Part shown: positions 33,980-42,212 of the stretch, one piece after another | How positions within the stretch are numbered: position 1 is the first letter of the stretch | How the letters are laid out: the number at the start of each line of letters is the position of its first letter | Source: Candidatus Obscuribacterales bacterium | Lineage (GTDB): Bacteria > Cyanobacteriota > Vampirovibrionia > Obscuribacterales > Obscuribacteraceae | Assembly (NCBI GenBank): GCA_019745415.1 | Contig: JAIETF010000007.1 | Span: 1-64,000, forward strand | Direction: 5' to 3' | Length of the DNA stretch: 64,000 bases | The notes under the pieces: model-generated | Told to the model about the DNA's origin: nothing | Database searches by the model: none | The model's input: only the letters and a program-made list of their open reading frames with translations | Program-made: the position numbers and the translations under genes

Positions 33980-35221
33980 ATGTTGGCATCCAAACAAAGT
34001 GATACCCAAGACCCAAAAGCGAGAGTCCGTTCTCGTACGACTAAGTTTTTTCAGACAATACTTGGTAGCACTTCTATACTGATCATCATACTTATCATGT
34101 GTCTTGACGCCTTCGTCCTTAAGTTCAGACCTCTTTTTCTGGTGCAGATTCCAGGTATTGTGCTTACAGACCAACAAGCTACCGGGGCGAAATTTACAGA
34201 CTACATCAACCAGCTTAAGACACCCGAAATATTGATTCTAGGATCCTCTCTAATCTTGCATCCAGCAGCAAGAGTAGACAATCAAATCTGGAAATTGCAA
34301 CTTACGAAAGTAGACCTAAATTGGTACTCACAGGCACGGTACTTTGATCAACTCTTGCAAGGACGTTTCAATACCCCAGTTAATAGTTACAACCTGGCGC
34401 TGGCAGGCTTGATGGTTTCAGAAGCAAAGCTTTTGCTTGAAAAATCGCTGGAATCAGGAAGACATCCTCGTGTACTTCTGCTATTTGTAGCACCACGCGA
34501 ATTCATCGACCATCACTCTCTATACGGCAAGAGTTCTAGAGTCTACCAGTATTTTAGCCAATCTGGAAATCTCGGCGCGGTCAGATTGAGCGGTAACTTT
34601 GGTCAAGACTCACAAACTCTTTTGGAGAGATTCTGGACCTATTACCGGTTGAGAGGCGACTATAACAGAGTGGCAACCGCTTTAGTATGCGATTATTTTG
34701 GCAGAGCGCCTAGTCTTGCTCAAACGAAGAAGAAGTATGTCCCCTCTGGCATAAGACTTCTCAACTTTGAAAAGCCGCAACCAGTCGTTGAAGGAACGTG
34801 CACAGCTGAAGTCTTGACCAAAGACCTAGAATCGTACAAAGCACGTTATCTGCCAATCGATGAAGCCCGCCTCAATCTCGAACTAAATGCGTTGAAAGCT
34901 ATTTTCGACATAGCAAAAGAGAAAGATATCAAAGTAGCAGTGATCAATATGCCTATAAGTATTGCGAATCTGCAAATCTTGCCACCCGAATTTATCAACC
35001 GGTTTGAGAACAAGCTTAACTCAACTTGTATTGAAAACAAGGTTCCACTGCTTGACCTACTAACAGATAAGCGCTTCTCGCAAGCAGACTTTGTCGACTC
35101 GGTGCATCTAAATGCAGCGGGAGGAAAGAAGTTATTCAATCTATTGGTCGGCTATTTAGAGAAAATGCCCGATCTGAAAGACAGACTAGCCAAAGGAATG
35201 CCGGTCAAAGAAGACAGATGA
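33980..35221 (+). CDS. membrane-anchored SGNH-hydrolase-like protein (DltD/DUF1574 type)
   Basis: A 413-aa protein. A short cytoplasmic head is followed by a TM helix (ILIIILIMCLDAFVLKF). The extracytoplasmic domain has LILGSSLILHP (Ser of the SGNH GxSx block) and, near the end, DFVDSVHLNAAGGKKLF with the DxxH-type Asp/His pair. This layout matches DltD/DUF1574/AlgX-like proteins that modify cell-surface polymers. The Gly and Asn blocks of SGNH are not confidently placed. A 186-bp decayed copy of its middle lies just downstream. Confidence 0.65.
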   Translation: MLASKQSDTQDPKARVRSRTTKFFQTILGSTSILIIILIMCLDAFVLKFRPLFLVQIPGIVLTDQQATGAKFTDYINQLKTPEILILGSSLILHPAARVDNQIWKLQLTKVDLNWYSQARYFDQLLQGRFNTPVNSYNLALAGLMVSEAKLLLEKSLESGRHPRVLLLFVAPREFIDHHSLYGKSSRVYQYFSQSGNLGAVRLSGNFGQDSQTLLERFWTYYRLRGDYNRVATALVCDYFGRAPSLAQTKKKYVPSGIRLLNFEKPQPVVEGTCTAEVLTKDLESYKARYLPIDEARLNLELNALKAIFDIAKEKDIKVAVINMPISIANLQILPPEFINRFENKLNSTCIENKVPLLDLLTDKRFSQADFVDSVHLNAAGGKKLFNLLVGYLEKMPDLKDRLAKGMPVKEDR

Positions 35222-35259
35222 TTCTAGAATCGCAGCGAGGCTAATTAGGCAATCTACAC

Positions 35260-35445
35260 AGTCAGATTGAGCGGCAACTTTGGTCAAGACGGACAAACTC
35301 TCTTGGAGAGATTCTGGACCTATTGCCGTTGAGAGGCGAGTATAACAGAGTGGCAACCGCCTTAGTATGCGATTATTTTGGCAGAGCACCTAGCCTTACT
35401 CAAACGCAAAACAAGTAAGTCCTCTCTGGCATGAGCCCTCTCAAT
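35260..35445 (+). pseudogene. decayed partial duplicate of the SGNH-like gene
   Basis: This stretch is about 90 percent identical to 34580-34765, inside the preceding gene: both begin tcagattgagcgg and share gagagattctggacctatt and gcgattattttggcagagc. A 1-base deletion (ccggttg to ccgttg) and later stops make it non-coding. It implies a past tandem copy of the gene, now reduced to a fragment between the SGNH-like gene and the minus-strand gene at 35446. Confidence 0.85.
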
Positions 35446-35964
35446 TCACTTAGGTCCCTCGTAAAACGGGTGCTTCGGCGTAAGGCTACTCCTGTCAGTA
35501 CTCTTAGGCTCAAATAGCTCGGGAAACCAATCGTCGTTGTTCCACCAATCCTGAACGAATTCACTATCGAGAATGTCGGGAGAGATGCGATGGCAGACAG
35601 TATAAACACGCTCTGCATATTTCCGGGCAGCTTCTTGAAATTCATCGAGCGAGATTGATGATCTCCCCCTGATATCGGAGATCTCTACAGTCTCGCCGTC
35701 GGCTCGAAACTTTATTACCCATTCCGATGATAGATCGTAGTACTCTTGTTCACCAATCCGAATCTTCGTGAGGAGATTGGCAATCACCCTCAAATTCCTG
35801 GCGAATCCAAGAATCGGAAGGGGACCGGACAAGTCTAAGTCGTTGACGATAAAAGTTTGTAAACCTTCGAACGAACCGAGCTGGATCTCATTGACCCATA
35901 AGTCTGGGTAGGGACCGCCTGGACCTTTTGCATCAGCTTCGAGTTCAAAATCCAGCTCAATCAT
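35446..35964 (-). CDS. hypothetical acidic protein, immunity-like
   Basis: A 172-aa acidic protein (MIELDFELEADAKGPGGPY, then LLTKIRIGEQEYYDLSSEWV and AARKYAERVYTVCHRISPDI). No family is recognised with certainty. The composition, size and beta-rich N-terminal half resemble small single-domain proteins often found as immunity genes. It directly abuts the decayed SGNH duplicate and is followed upstream by the TPR gene with a 29-bp gap, so it may be the last gene of the phosphorelay operon or an insertion. Confidence 0.5.
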   Translation of the reverse strand: MIELDFELEADAKGPGGPYPDLWVNEIQLGSFEGLQTFIVNDLDLSGPLPILGFARNLRVIANLLTKIRIGEQEYYDLSSEWVIKFRADGETVEISDIRGRSSISLDEFQEAARKYAERVYTVCHRISPDILDSEFVQDWWNNDDWFPELFEPKSTDRSSLTPKHPFYEGPK

Positions 35965-35993
35965 AATTCATCCAGAGGCGGCGCACCTGACAC

Positions 35994-36962
35994 CTACAGC
36001 GGTCTTATCTCCTTGAATAAGTCTCGATTCTTTCGCTCTTGCTCAAGATATTCTTTCTTCTGTCCGCACTTCTTGTATGACTCTAGCAGCATTTTCTGAG
36101 CGATTGGATAATGCTCCGAACTCATCGAAATACTTTTCAGAGCGGCTTGAGCCTGGATGTTCTTGCCAAGGCGCTCATAACAGCGAGCAAGAAGTATGCT
36201 TCGATTATCAAGGCTCCTGCGAGCTAGCTTGGAAGAGTCGCCGAGCGACAACAAGGTGTCAATACATTCTTTGTATTTCTCAGCACCAAATTGATACCGG
36301 GCCAACTCTTGAACAAGTAAGACTCGTTCATAGTCATAGATGCTCATCTTAATTGCTAAACGCTGCTCGGCAGCAGCTTCATCAAAACGCTTCAGCTGAG
36401 CCAAAATGGCAGCTCTAAAGCGATGAAAAGTGCCACCTTTTTCATCGTCTAGGACAATTGCTTTATCGACGGCAGAGAGCGCCGATTTGGGGTCTTCCGA
36501 AGCCAAGTAATAATTTGCCAGTCGATAATACGTGGGGGCAAATTTCTGACCCATTTGAGCTGCCTTCTTCAGATCAGCAGCGGCTCTGTCCAGTTCATCC
36601 ACCGAAGTCCACATCTGCCCTCTGAAACTGAGTATCTGATAACTGTTCGGCATCTCTTTCATGCCCAGGTCACAAAGCTTCAAGGCATCGCTTGTGTTTT
36701 TGAGACTGAAAAGACGGCTTGCGACTTCCACATAAAAATACTCAGAGGGCGTTCCGACTCTCTTGTAATCATCTATCATCGACCAAATCTGGCGACTGTC
36801 CATTTTACCGGCTTTGGCAGATATCAGCGAGGCAAAAGCCTGTACTCTTTTGGTCTCTTTGTCGACTTCCGCGGTGAAAGCCTCGGTGCTTGAAAACAAC
36901 CAGCAATAAATACACAAAGCCAGAGCAAACAGAAAGAAGCGATGCCGATCAAGCATTGGCAT
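35994..36962 (-). CDS. TPR-repeat exported protein
   Basis: About 322 aa. The start at 36962 is chosen because the upstream stop and this ATG share bases (TGATG), so translation is coupled to the receiver protein gene; the longer frame to 36998 would overlap more. An N-terminal hydrophobic segment (RFFLFALALCIYCWLF) is probably a signal peptide or anchor. At least five TPR units follow, for example LDRAAADLKKAAQMGQKFAP and YYLASEDPKSALSAVDKAIV. It is likely a periplasmic adaptor of the adjacent phosphorelay. Confidence 0.75.
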   Translation of the reverse strand: MPMLDRHRFFLFALALCIYCWLFSSTEAFTAEVDKETKRVQAFASLISAKAGKMDSRQIWSMIDDYKRVGTPSEYFYVEVASRLFSLKNTSDALKLCDLGMKEMPNSYQILSFRGQMWTSVDELDRAAADLKKAAQMGQKFAPTYYRLANYYLASEDPKSALSAVDKAIVLDDEKGGTFHRFRAAILAQLKRFDEAAAEQRLAIKMSIYDYERVLLVQELARYQFGAEKYKECIDTLLSLGDSSKLARRSLDNRSILLARCYERLGKNIQAQAALKSISMSSEHYPIAQKMLLESYKKCGQKKEYLEQERKNRDLFKEIRPL

Positions 36963-39082
36963 CAAGAAATTGCTCCATCTTTCAGCATCTCCCCACAATT
37001 GATACTGCCTACGCCGGTCTGGCGAGCGGTTAGCATTCGCTCATAGGCCTTTTTCAATAAAGGCTTGAGCCCTTTCAAACCCTCGGCAGAGTCTGCAATA
37101 CCGGCAGAAAAGGTCATGCCGAAATTGCCGCGATCACCCTTAAAAGTCCGACTGACAAACTCCTCCTGCAAAAGAGCAATGGCACCGGCCACAGTGGCGC
37201 GTTCTTCACCAGAGACTAGAAGGGCTACGGCATCGTAGCCTATCTTGCCTCTTAAGTCTTCAGCTTTGAAGCGTAGGCGCACTTCTTGACCAAAGTCGAG
37301 CAAAGCGCGTCTAAGCGGCTCGATACCATGCACCAGTCTAATGCCTTCGACATCATCGCAGGCCAGCAAAGCGATACTGAAGAGCCCTCCTTCAGCGCTA
37401 TTTTCATCAATTACCTTAGCCGCCAACCTGACAAACGAGTCTTCTTTGAGCAAGCCGCTGCCTGCATCAAAATCAGCACTACGACCGCCACCCGACTTGG
37501 CTATTTGCCCGCCTACTCGAGTGAGTAGCTCATCTACCAAAACCGGCTTAGCCAAGAAATCATCGCCCCCGGCTTGGAATGCGGCCGCGCGTGACTCGGG
37601 AGAAGTCTTACCGGTCAAAAACAAGATAGGCAGTTTGGTCCAATGGGGATCTTCTCTGACCATGCGACAAACTTCATAACCGGTGAGGCCCGGCATCATA
37701 GCGTCCAAAATCAACAAATCAGGCTTAAACAGATCGAGAACAGCACTGGTGTTGAGAGGATTATTCAAGGTGCGCACATTGTAGCCATGGGCCGTTAGCA
37801 CGGTATCAACAAAGTGCAACAGCACGGGGTCGTCATCGACGACCATTATGCGAGTCTTTTGAGCCTGCCTCAGTTGCAACAAATGAGTTAGTAGGCCGGC
37901 AAAGTTTTCACGGGCTTCAGTAAAAGGCAAAGAAACAGAGGCGCCGATAAAAAGTTCATCGCTGTGACTGAGCAGATGCGCTTCGTCGTCTGGTTTAACA
38001 AGAGCCAAAGGGACGGTGCCTTCAACCGGCAGCCGAGCCTGCCGCGCCAACTCAAATAGCTCGTGACGCCCGGTTTGCACCACATCGAAAACACAGGCTT
38101 CGAAGCGATGTTTCTTTAGTCGACTCTGGGCGTTGGAAGCCGTTCTAGAATGGCTTACAGTTATCTTTTCGTCTTCCGATACAAAATCTTCAAAGCTGTC
38201 GCCCAAGACCAAGATGCGCACCGCCGCCTGCGCTTCTTCTGTGAGACTGGAACATTCCTCGATTGCTTTACGCACCTCGGTTTCACCAAGAGCTAGGGCC
38301 CGGTTTATCTCAGACCAAATAACTTCCATCTCGGTCGACTCGCGAGGGTCGAGCACTTTCATAAGATGCTCGACTTTGGCGCCTATTTCACTAACTTTGA
38401 CCAGATTGAGGGAACCCGCCGTACCCTTAATTTTATGCGCTTCGTTTATGGCATGACTTTGCAAATCAACTCTTTCAGGAAATTGCTTGACCTCATTGCA
38501 GGTTCTGACAAGGTCTGACCAAAGGCGCGAGAGGTCTTGCACATAGCTTGCCTGCGCCACTTTCAAGGCAGACTTTAGTTCCAGCTTTGAGCGCATCTGC
38601 ATCAGCTGTCTGATGTTCTCACTCTTAGCAGAATCCGCTTGCACCGAGAGATTTATGTCGTCGGTCAAACCTGCTATGCCGTAGTCTTGAAGCGAAAGCC
38701 TGGTTTCAGCATTGAGCAGGCTCTCAACCTGTTCTAGAAAAACGGCCGGCACAATCGGCTTTTTGACGATAAGCGAAACCTTGAGCAAGTTGCGCAGTCG
38801 GTTGAAAGTTTTAGGATCGCACCAATTGCCTGAGACAAATACTACTGGAATCGCTCGGCCGGAGTCGCGCAGTTTCTCTATCCATGAAAGTCCGTCTTTA
38901 CCGGGCATTTTGTAGTCGACGATGGCGAGCTTTGTTTCTTGATCAGAAAAGAGACTCGAAGCCTCATCGGCACTGCCGGCTTCCCTCACTCGATAGCCTC
39001 TAGACTTGAGAATGGTGGCAACCAAGGCTCGAAATGCCGGATCATCATCCACCACGAGTATTGAACATTTATCCCGCGTCAT
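36962..39082 (-). CDS. multi-domain phosphorelay protein: REC-HPt-REC-like-REC-degenerate GGDEF
   Basis: About 706 aa from the ATG at 39082, which overlaps the upstream kinase gene by 14 bp. Domains in order are a receiver (SILVVDDDPAF, phospho-Asp in IVDYKMPGKDG), an HPt domain with His in NEAHKIKGTAGSLNL, a degenerate receiver-like domain around ILVLGDSFEDF, and a second full receiver (IMVVDDDPVLL, Asp in LILDAMMPGLTG, Lys in FLTGK). Last comes a GGDEF-fold domain whose GGDEF is replaced by GYDAVALL, so diguanylate cyclase activity is unlikely. It is probably the phosphotransfer hub for the hybrid kinase next door. Confidence 0.85.
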   Translation of the reverse strand: MTRDKCSILVVDDDPAFRALVATILKSRGYRVREAGSADEASSLFSDQETKLAIVDYKMPGKDGLSWIEKLRDSGRAIPVVFVSGNWCDPKTFNRLRNLLKVSLIVKKPIVPAVFLEQVESLLNAETRLSLQDYGIAGLTDDINLSVQADSAKSENIRQLMQMRSKLELKSALKVAQASYVQDLSRLWSDLVRTCNEVKQFPERVDLQSHAINEAHKIKGTAGSLNLVKVSEIGAKVEHLMKVLDPRESTEMEVIWSEINRALALGETEVRKAIEECSSLTEEAQAAVRILVLGDSFEDFVSEDEKITVSHSRTASNAQSRLKKHRFEACVFDVVQTGRHELFELARQARLPVEGTVPLALVKPDDEAHLLSHSDELFIGASVSLPFTEARENFAGLLTHLLQLRQAQKTRIMVVDDDPVLLHFVDTVLTAHGYNVRTLNNPLNTSAVLDLFKPDLLILDAMMPGLTGYEVCRMVREDPHWTKLPILFLTGKTSPESRAAAFQAGGDDFLAKPVLVDELLTRVGGQIAKSGGGRSADFDAGSGLLKEDSFVRLAAKVIDENSAEGGLFSIALLACDDVEGIRLVHGIEPLRRALLDFGQEVRLRFKAEDLRGKIGYDAVALLVSGEERATVAGAIALLQEEFVSRTFKGDRGNFGMTFSAGIADSAEGLKGLKPLLKKAYERMLTARQTGVGSINCGEMLKDGAIS

Positions 39083-41735
39083 TAACGGCTCCTTTAGGGC
39101 TGTTTTCCGAGTTTGCATCCTTGCCAAGCAGACGGGAAGCCTCCTCCTGCGAAAGCGATGGTAAGCGATTATCTGTAGTGGCACTGCGGTCCGGCAATTT
39201 GACTGCGCGGTCACCCAATACCGATTTTACCGCTTCTCCAATTTTTTCTTCTTTATCTATAGACTTGGTCAAATGAATAGTGTTGCCTAAAGTAGCACGG
39301 GCCCTGGCTTCATCACTGAGATCGCGGGCGGTGTAAACAATTAGCGGCAGGTCATTCTTGCCTCGGCGCAATAGCTCATCAATTAGGTCTTGCCCGTCCA
39401 TATCGGGCAAACCCATGTCCAGTACCAAAAGCTCTATTTGAAAAGAATCGGGGTGCTCAAAATAACCAAGACAACCCTTGCCTGTTTCAGTACAAATGAC
39501 TTCTAGTCCAAGTCGTCGCAATTCCATTTCAAGTAGATTGCGAGTAAATCGGTCATCTTCCACTACTATGGCGTAAAGGTTCTCGCTCGCAGCAGCCTTA
39601 CCCTTGGTTAAGTGACCCGGCTGGCTCGCCGCCTGCTCCAGTCGCGGCTGCACACCTGAGCTTAGCTGACCAGCCGCCATTATCTGACGCCGACCTAAGG
39701 GTAATGAGAACCAAAAGGTGGCACCCTTACCGGCTTCACTTTCCAGCCCAATGGCGCCGCCATGCTGCTCCACCAGAGACTTGCTGATTGCCAGCCCTAG
39801 ACCAGTGCCGCCTTTTCCTCTAGTATCGGTTGAATCGAGCTGTTGGAATATCTTGAAGAGCTTACGCTGGCTTTGCTGATCAATACCGGGACCGCTGTCG
39901 CTGACCGAGAACTTGAGAAACTCTTCCTTGCCGCTTTCATCAAAAACCGGCTGAACAGAAACCTTAACAGTACCACCGGCGGGGCTAAACTTAATGGCGT
40001 TTGAGATTAGATTGGTCAATATTTGTGCAAACCTATCCGGGTCGGCCATAAATTTATATGACTGCTCAGATGCAGTCTCAAGGTGCACTTTGCATTCATC
40101 GGCATAAGCCTGCAAAGCCAATGCCACTTTCTTATTTTCTTCCCTAGAGTCTAGTTCTTCATAGCGAAGAGCCATTTTGCCTGCTTCAATTTTGCGCAGG
40201 TCGAGCATATCGTTGATTAGTCTAATTAGACGGTCGCATTCAAGTAAACCCATCGCCACCAAATGTTTGCCGCGATCATTGAGATTGTTGCCGCCGCCCT
40301 TGCCTGCTTCCAAAAGTCTGAGAGCGCCGCGAATTGAAGTCAACGGAGTGCGCAGCTCATGCGAAACAGTAGAATAGAATTCGCTAACTCTCTTTTCGGC
40401 TTCCTTGCGCAAAGTAATGTCTTGAAAGGCAACCACCGAACCAATTGTTTCACCTTCTTGCACCAAGGGCGATGCCACATAGTCAACAGGAAAAGTGGTG
40501 CCGTCTTTGCGTTTAAATAACTCCGCTCTAGCGCTCAGCCTTTTGCCCAGGTCTTGCACACCCAAGATATCGTATACCTGGCGCCCCTTTAGTTCAGACT
40601 CTTCATATTGCAAGAGCCTTTCCGCCGCCCCGTTCATATAGACGAGGGTACCGTCGAGATCTAGATGGATTACTCCTTCAGCCAGACAGGTTAGAACCGA
40701 CTTGAGATGCTCCTCGCTAGCCTTGGTCATCTCTTGCAGGCGCCTTTGTTCGGTCATATCGCGCCCTTCCGGCAACAGATAAAGCACCTTACCGGTCTCA
40801 TCAAACACTGGCTTGATTGAAAAATCGATAGCTAAATCATTGCCGTTGAGAGAGCGATGGACAGTTTGAAAACGAACAAACTGTCCATCGGCTGCTTTTC
40901 TAATGGCGTCCTTGAGTTTCTCTTGCTCAACATTCGAATGTTCCCACCAGGGACTTTCCCAGAAGAAGAGCCCACGCACTTCCTCTGCTTTCTTGCCGAC
41001 CATATCTAGGGCAGTACGATTGGCTTCAACTATTTTGCCATCGCTAGAGAGCAAACCGATAAGCTGGTATGTCTGGTCGAATATGGCATGAAAGCGCAGG
41101 TCAGACATGCGCTTAGCAGACATATAGCGATAAGTGAGCGAAATAGAAATTGTCAGAGCACTCAAACAGAGCAGGCCCAGTAATGACTCAAATTGATTTG
41201 TGTCGAGAATCATCTTAAGGAAAGCAGCTTCTCGCTTTGAGACCAGCTCAGACTGCCATTCTTCCAAAGCAGCAAGGGTGTCTTCAATTTCTTCGTCTAA
41301 AGTGGCGCCATGTTTAACCAAGATCATGGCGTCTTGCTTGTCAAGCTCATTTCTAGCTGCGATACAGCGGTCAGAAAGGTCTATGCGAGCAGATATAGCC
41401 CTACCGAGTTTCTCGGTGAGCTTTGCCACCTGCTCTTCTTTCTTGAGTTGTTCTCTCAAGGCGATAAGCCTGTTGCGCAAAGCGCCAATATAAGTAGCAC
41501 GCAGCTTGAGATAGTATTTGTCGCCTGTCAACAAATAAGAGCGTGAAACACTCTCTGCTTTTAGATTAAGTGAAGCGACCTCGTCCAAATTATGAAAAAT
41601 GACCTGCCTTTGATTAAGCCAGGTTTTTTCAGCGATTACTCTTTGGTTATGATTGAGGATGAAACCAGCAGCCATAATCACTGAAAAGGCTGTAACCACC
41701 CAGGAAGCTAAGAATCGGACCTTCAGTGATATCAA
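39069..41735 (-). CDS. hybrid sensor histidine kinase
   Basis: An 888-aa kinase. Two TM segments (about 7-28 and 185-205) enclose a helical periplasmic sensor of CHASE3 type. Two PAS domains follow (about 215-325 and 340-440), then HisKA with H in STVSHELRTPLTSIRGA. HATPase_c has the N box NLISNAIKFSP, G1 DSGPGIDQ and G2 KGGTGLGLAI. A C-terminal receiver has Asp in LLVLDMGLPDMDG. The TTG start is one base after the response-regulator stop and is preferred since the first ATG falls inside TM1. It signals to the downstream HPt/receiver protein. Confidence 0.93.
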   Translation of the reverse strand: MISLKVRFLASWVVTAFSVIMAAGFILNHNQRVIAEKTWLNQRQVIFHNLDEVASLNLKAESVSRSYLLTGDKYYLKLRATYIGALRNRLIALREQLKKEEQVAKLTEKLGRAISARIDLSDRCIAARNELDKQDAMILVKHGATLDEEIEDTLAALEEWQSELVSKREAAFLKMILDTNQFESLLGLLCLSALTISISLTYRYMSAKRMSDLRFHAIFDQTYQLIGLLSSDGKIVEANRTALDMVGKKAEEVRGLFFWESPWWEHSNVEQEKLKDAIRKAADGQFVRFQTVHRSLNGNDLAIDFSIKPVFDETGKVLYLLPEGRDMTEQRRLQEMTKASEEHLKSVLTCLAEGVIHLDLDGTLVYMNGAAERLLQYEESELKGRQVYDILGVQDLGKRLSARAELFKRKDGTTFPVDYVASPLVQEGETIGSVVAFQDITLRKEAEKRVSEFYSTVSHELRTPLTSIRGALRLLEAGKGGGNNLNDRGKHLVAMGLLECDRLIRLINDMLDLRKIEAGKMALRYEELDSREENKKVALALQAYADECKVHLETASEQSYKFMADPDRFAQILTNLISNAIKFSPAGGTVKVSVQPVFDESGKEEFLKFSVSDSGPGIDQQSQRKLFKIFQQLDSTDTRGKGGTGLGLAISKSLVEQHGGAIGLESEAGKGATFWFSLPLGRRQIMAAGQLSSGVQPRLEQAASQPGHLTKGKAAASENLYAIVVEDDRFTRNLLEMELRRLGLEVICTETGKGCLGYFEHPDSFQIELLVLDMGLPDMDGQDLIDELLRRGKNDLPLIVYTARDLSDEARARATLGNTIHLTKSIDKEEKIGEAVKSVLGDRAVKLPDRSATTDNRLPSLSQEEASRLLGKDANSENSPKGAVNDAG

Positions 41736-41736
41736 T

Positions 41737-42108
41737 TCAAACAGCCTGCTTGAGTATGCCCTGAATCTCGGAGGCTAGAGTGATTGGGTCAAAGGGCTTG
41801 ATAATCACACCGGCAGCACCAAGGGTAATGTACCGTTCCACCTCTTCCGGCTGTACTTTGGCTGTCATAAAGATTATCGGCGTTGCCTGCATATTGCTCT
41901 TTTGCCGCAAAAGCTCAAAGGTTCCCAAACCATCGAGACCAGGCATCATCATGTCGAGCAAGATTACGTCGGGCGAAAAATCAGAGACCAAACCGAGAGC
42001 TTCATCACCTGATGAAGCTTCCACAATTTCCCAGTCGGGCTCGTCTTCCAGCCCTATGGAGGCGATTGTTCGTATGTTTGAATCATCATCTACCAGAAGA
42101 ACTTTCAT
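41737..42108 (-). CDS. single-domain response regulator (CheY-like)
   Basis: A 123-aa receiver from the ATG at 42108, which gives MKVLLVDDDSNIRTIASIGL. Acidic DDD, phospho-Asp in ILLDMMMPGLDG, Thr in FMTAK and Lys in IIKPFDP are all present. No output domain is attached. It is the first gene of the operon with the hybrid kinase and the multi-receiver protein, and follows a strong terminator of the preceding gene. It probably passes or drains phosphate in this relay. Confidence 0.92.
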   Translation of the reverse strand: MKVLLVDDDSNIRTIASIGLEDEPDWEIVEASSGDEALGLVSDFSPDVILLDMMMPGLDGLGTFELLRQKSNMQATPIIFMTAKVQPEEVERYITLGAAGVIIKPFDPITLASEIQGILKQAV

Positions 42109-42124
42109 GGCTTGGCTCGCGGCT

Positions 42125-42157
42125 AAAAAATATGCACTGAGTCTTAACTCAGTGCAT
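42125..42157 (-). terminator. Rho-independent terminator of the selenoprotein gene
   Basis: On the minus strand a 10-bp stem ATGCACTGAG/CTCAGTGCAT with a 6-nt loop is followed by a run of six T. It lies 56 bp past the stop of the 42213 gene and before the response-regulator start, ending one operon and insulating the next. Confidence 0.85.
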
Positions 42158-42212
42158 GATTTTATCAAATTGCAGCACTTGAAATAGTGCCGGACTGTTG
42201 ACCATTGACCTG

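Noticed and set aside
36962..36998. Longer start of the TPR protein at 36998
   Set aside because: It would overlap the upstream gene by 37 bp, whereas the ATG at 36962 forms a TGATG junction right before the signal peptide.
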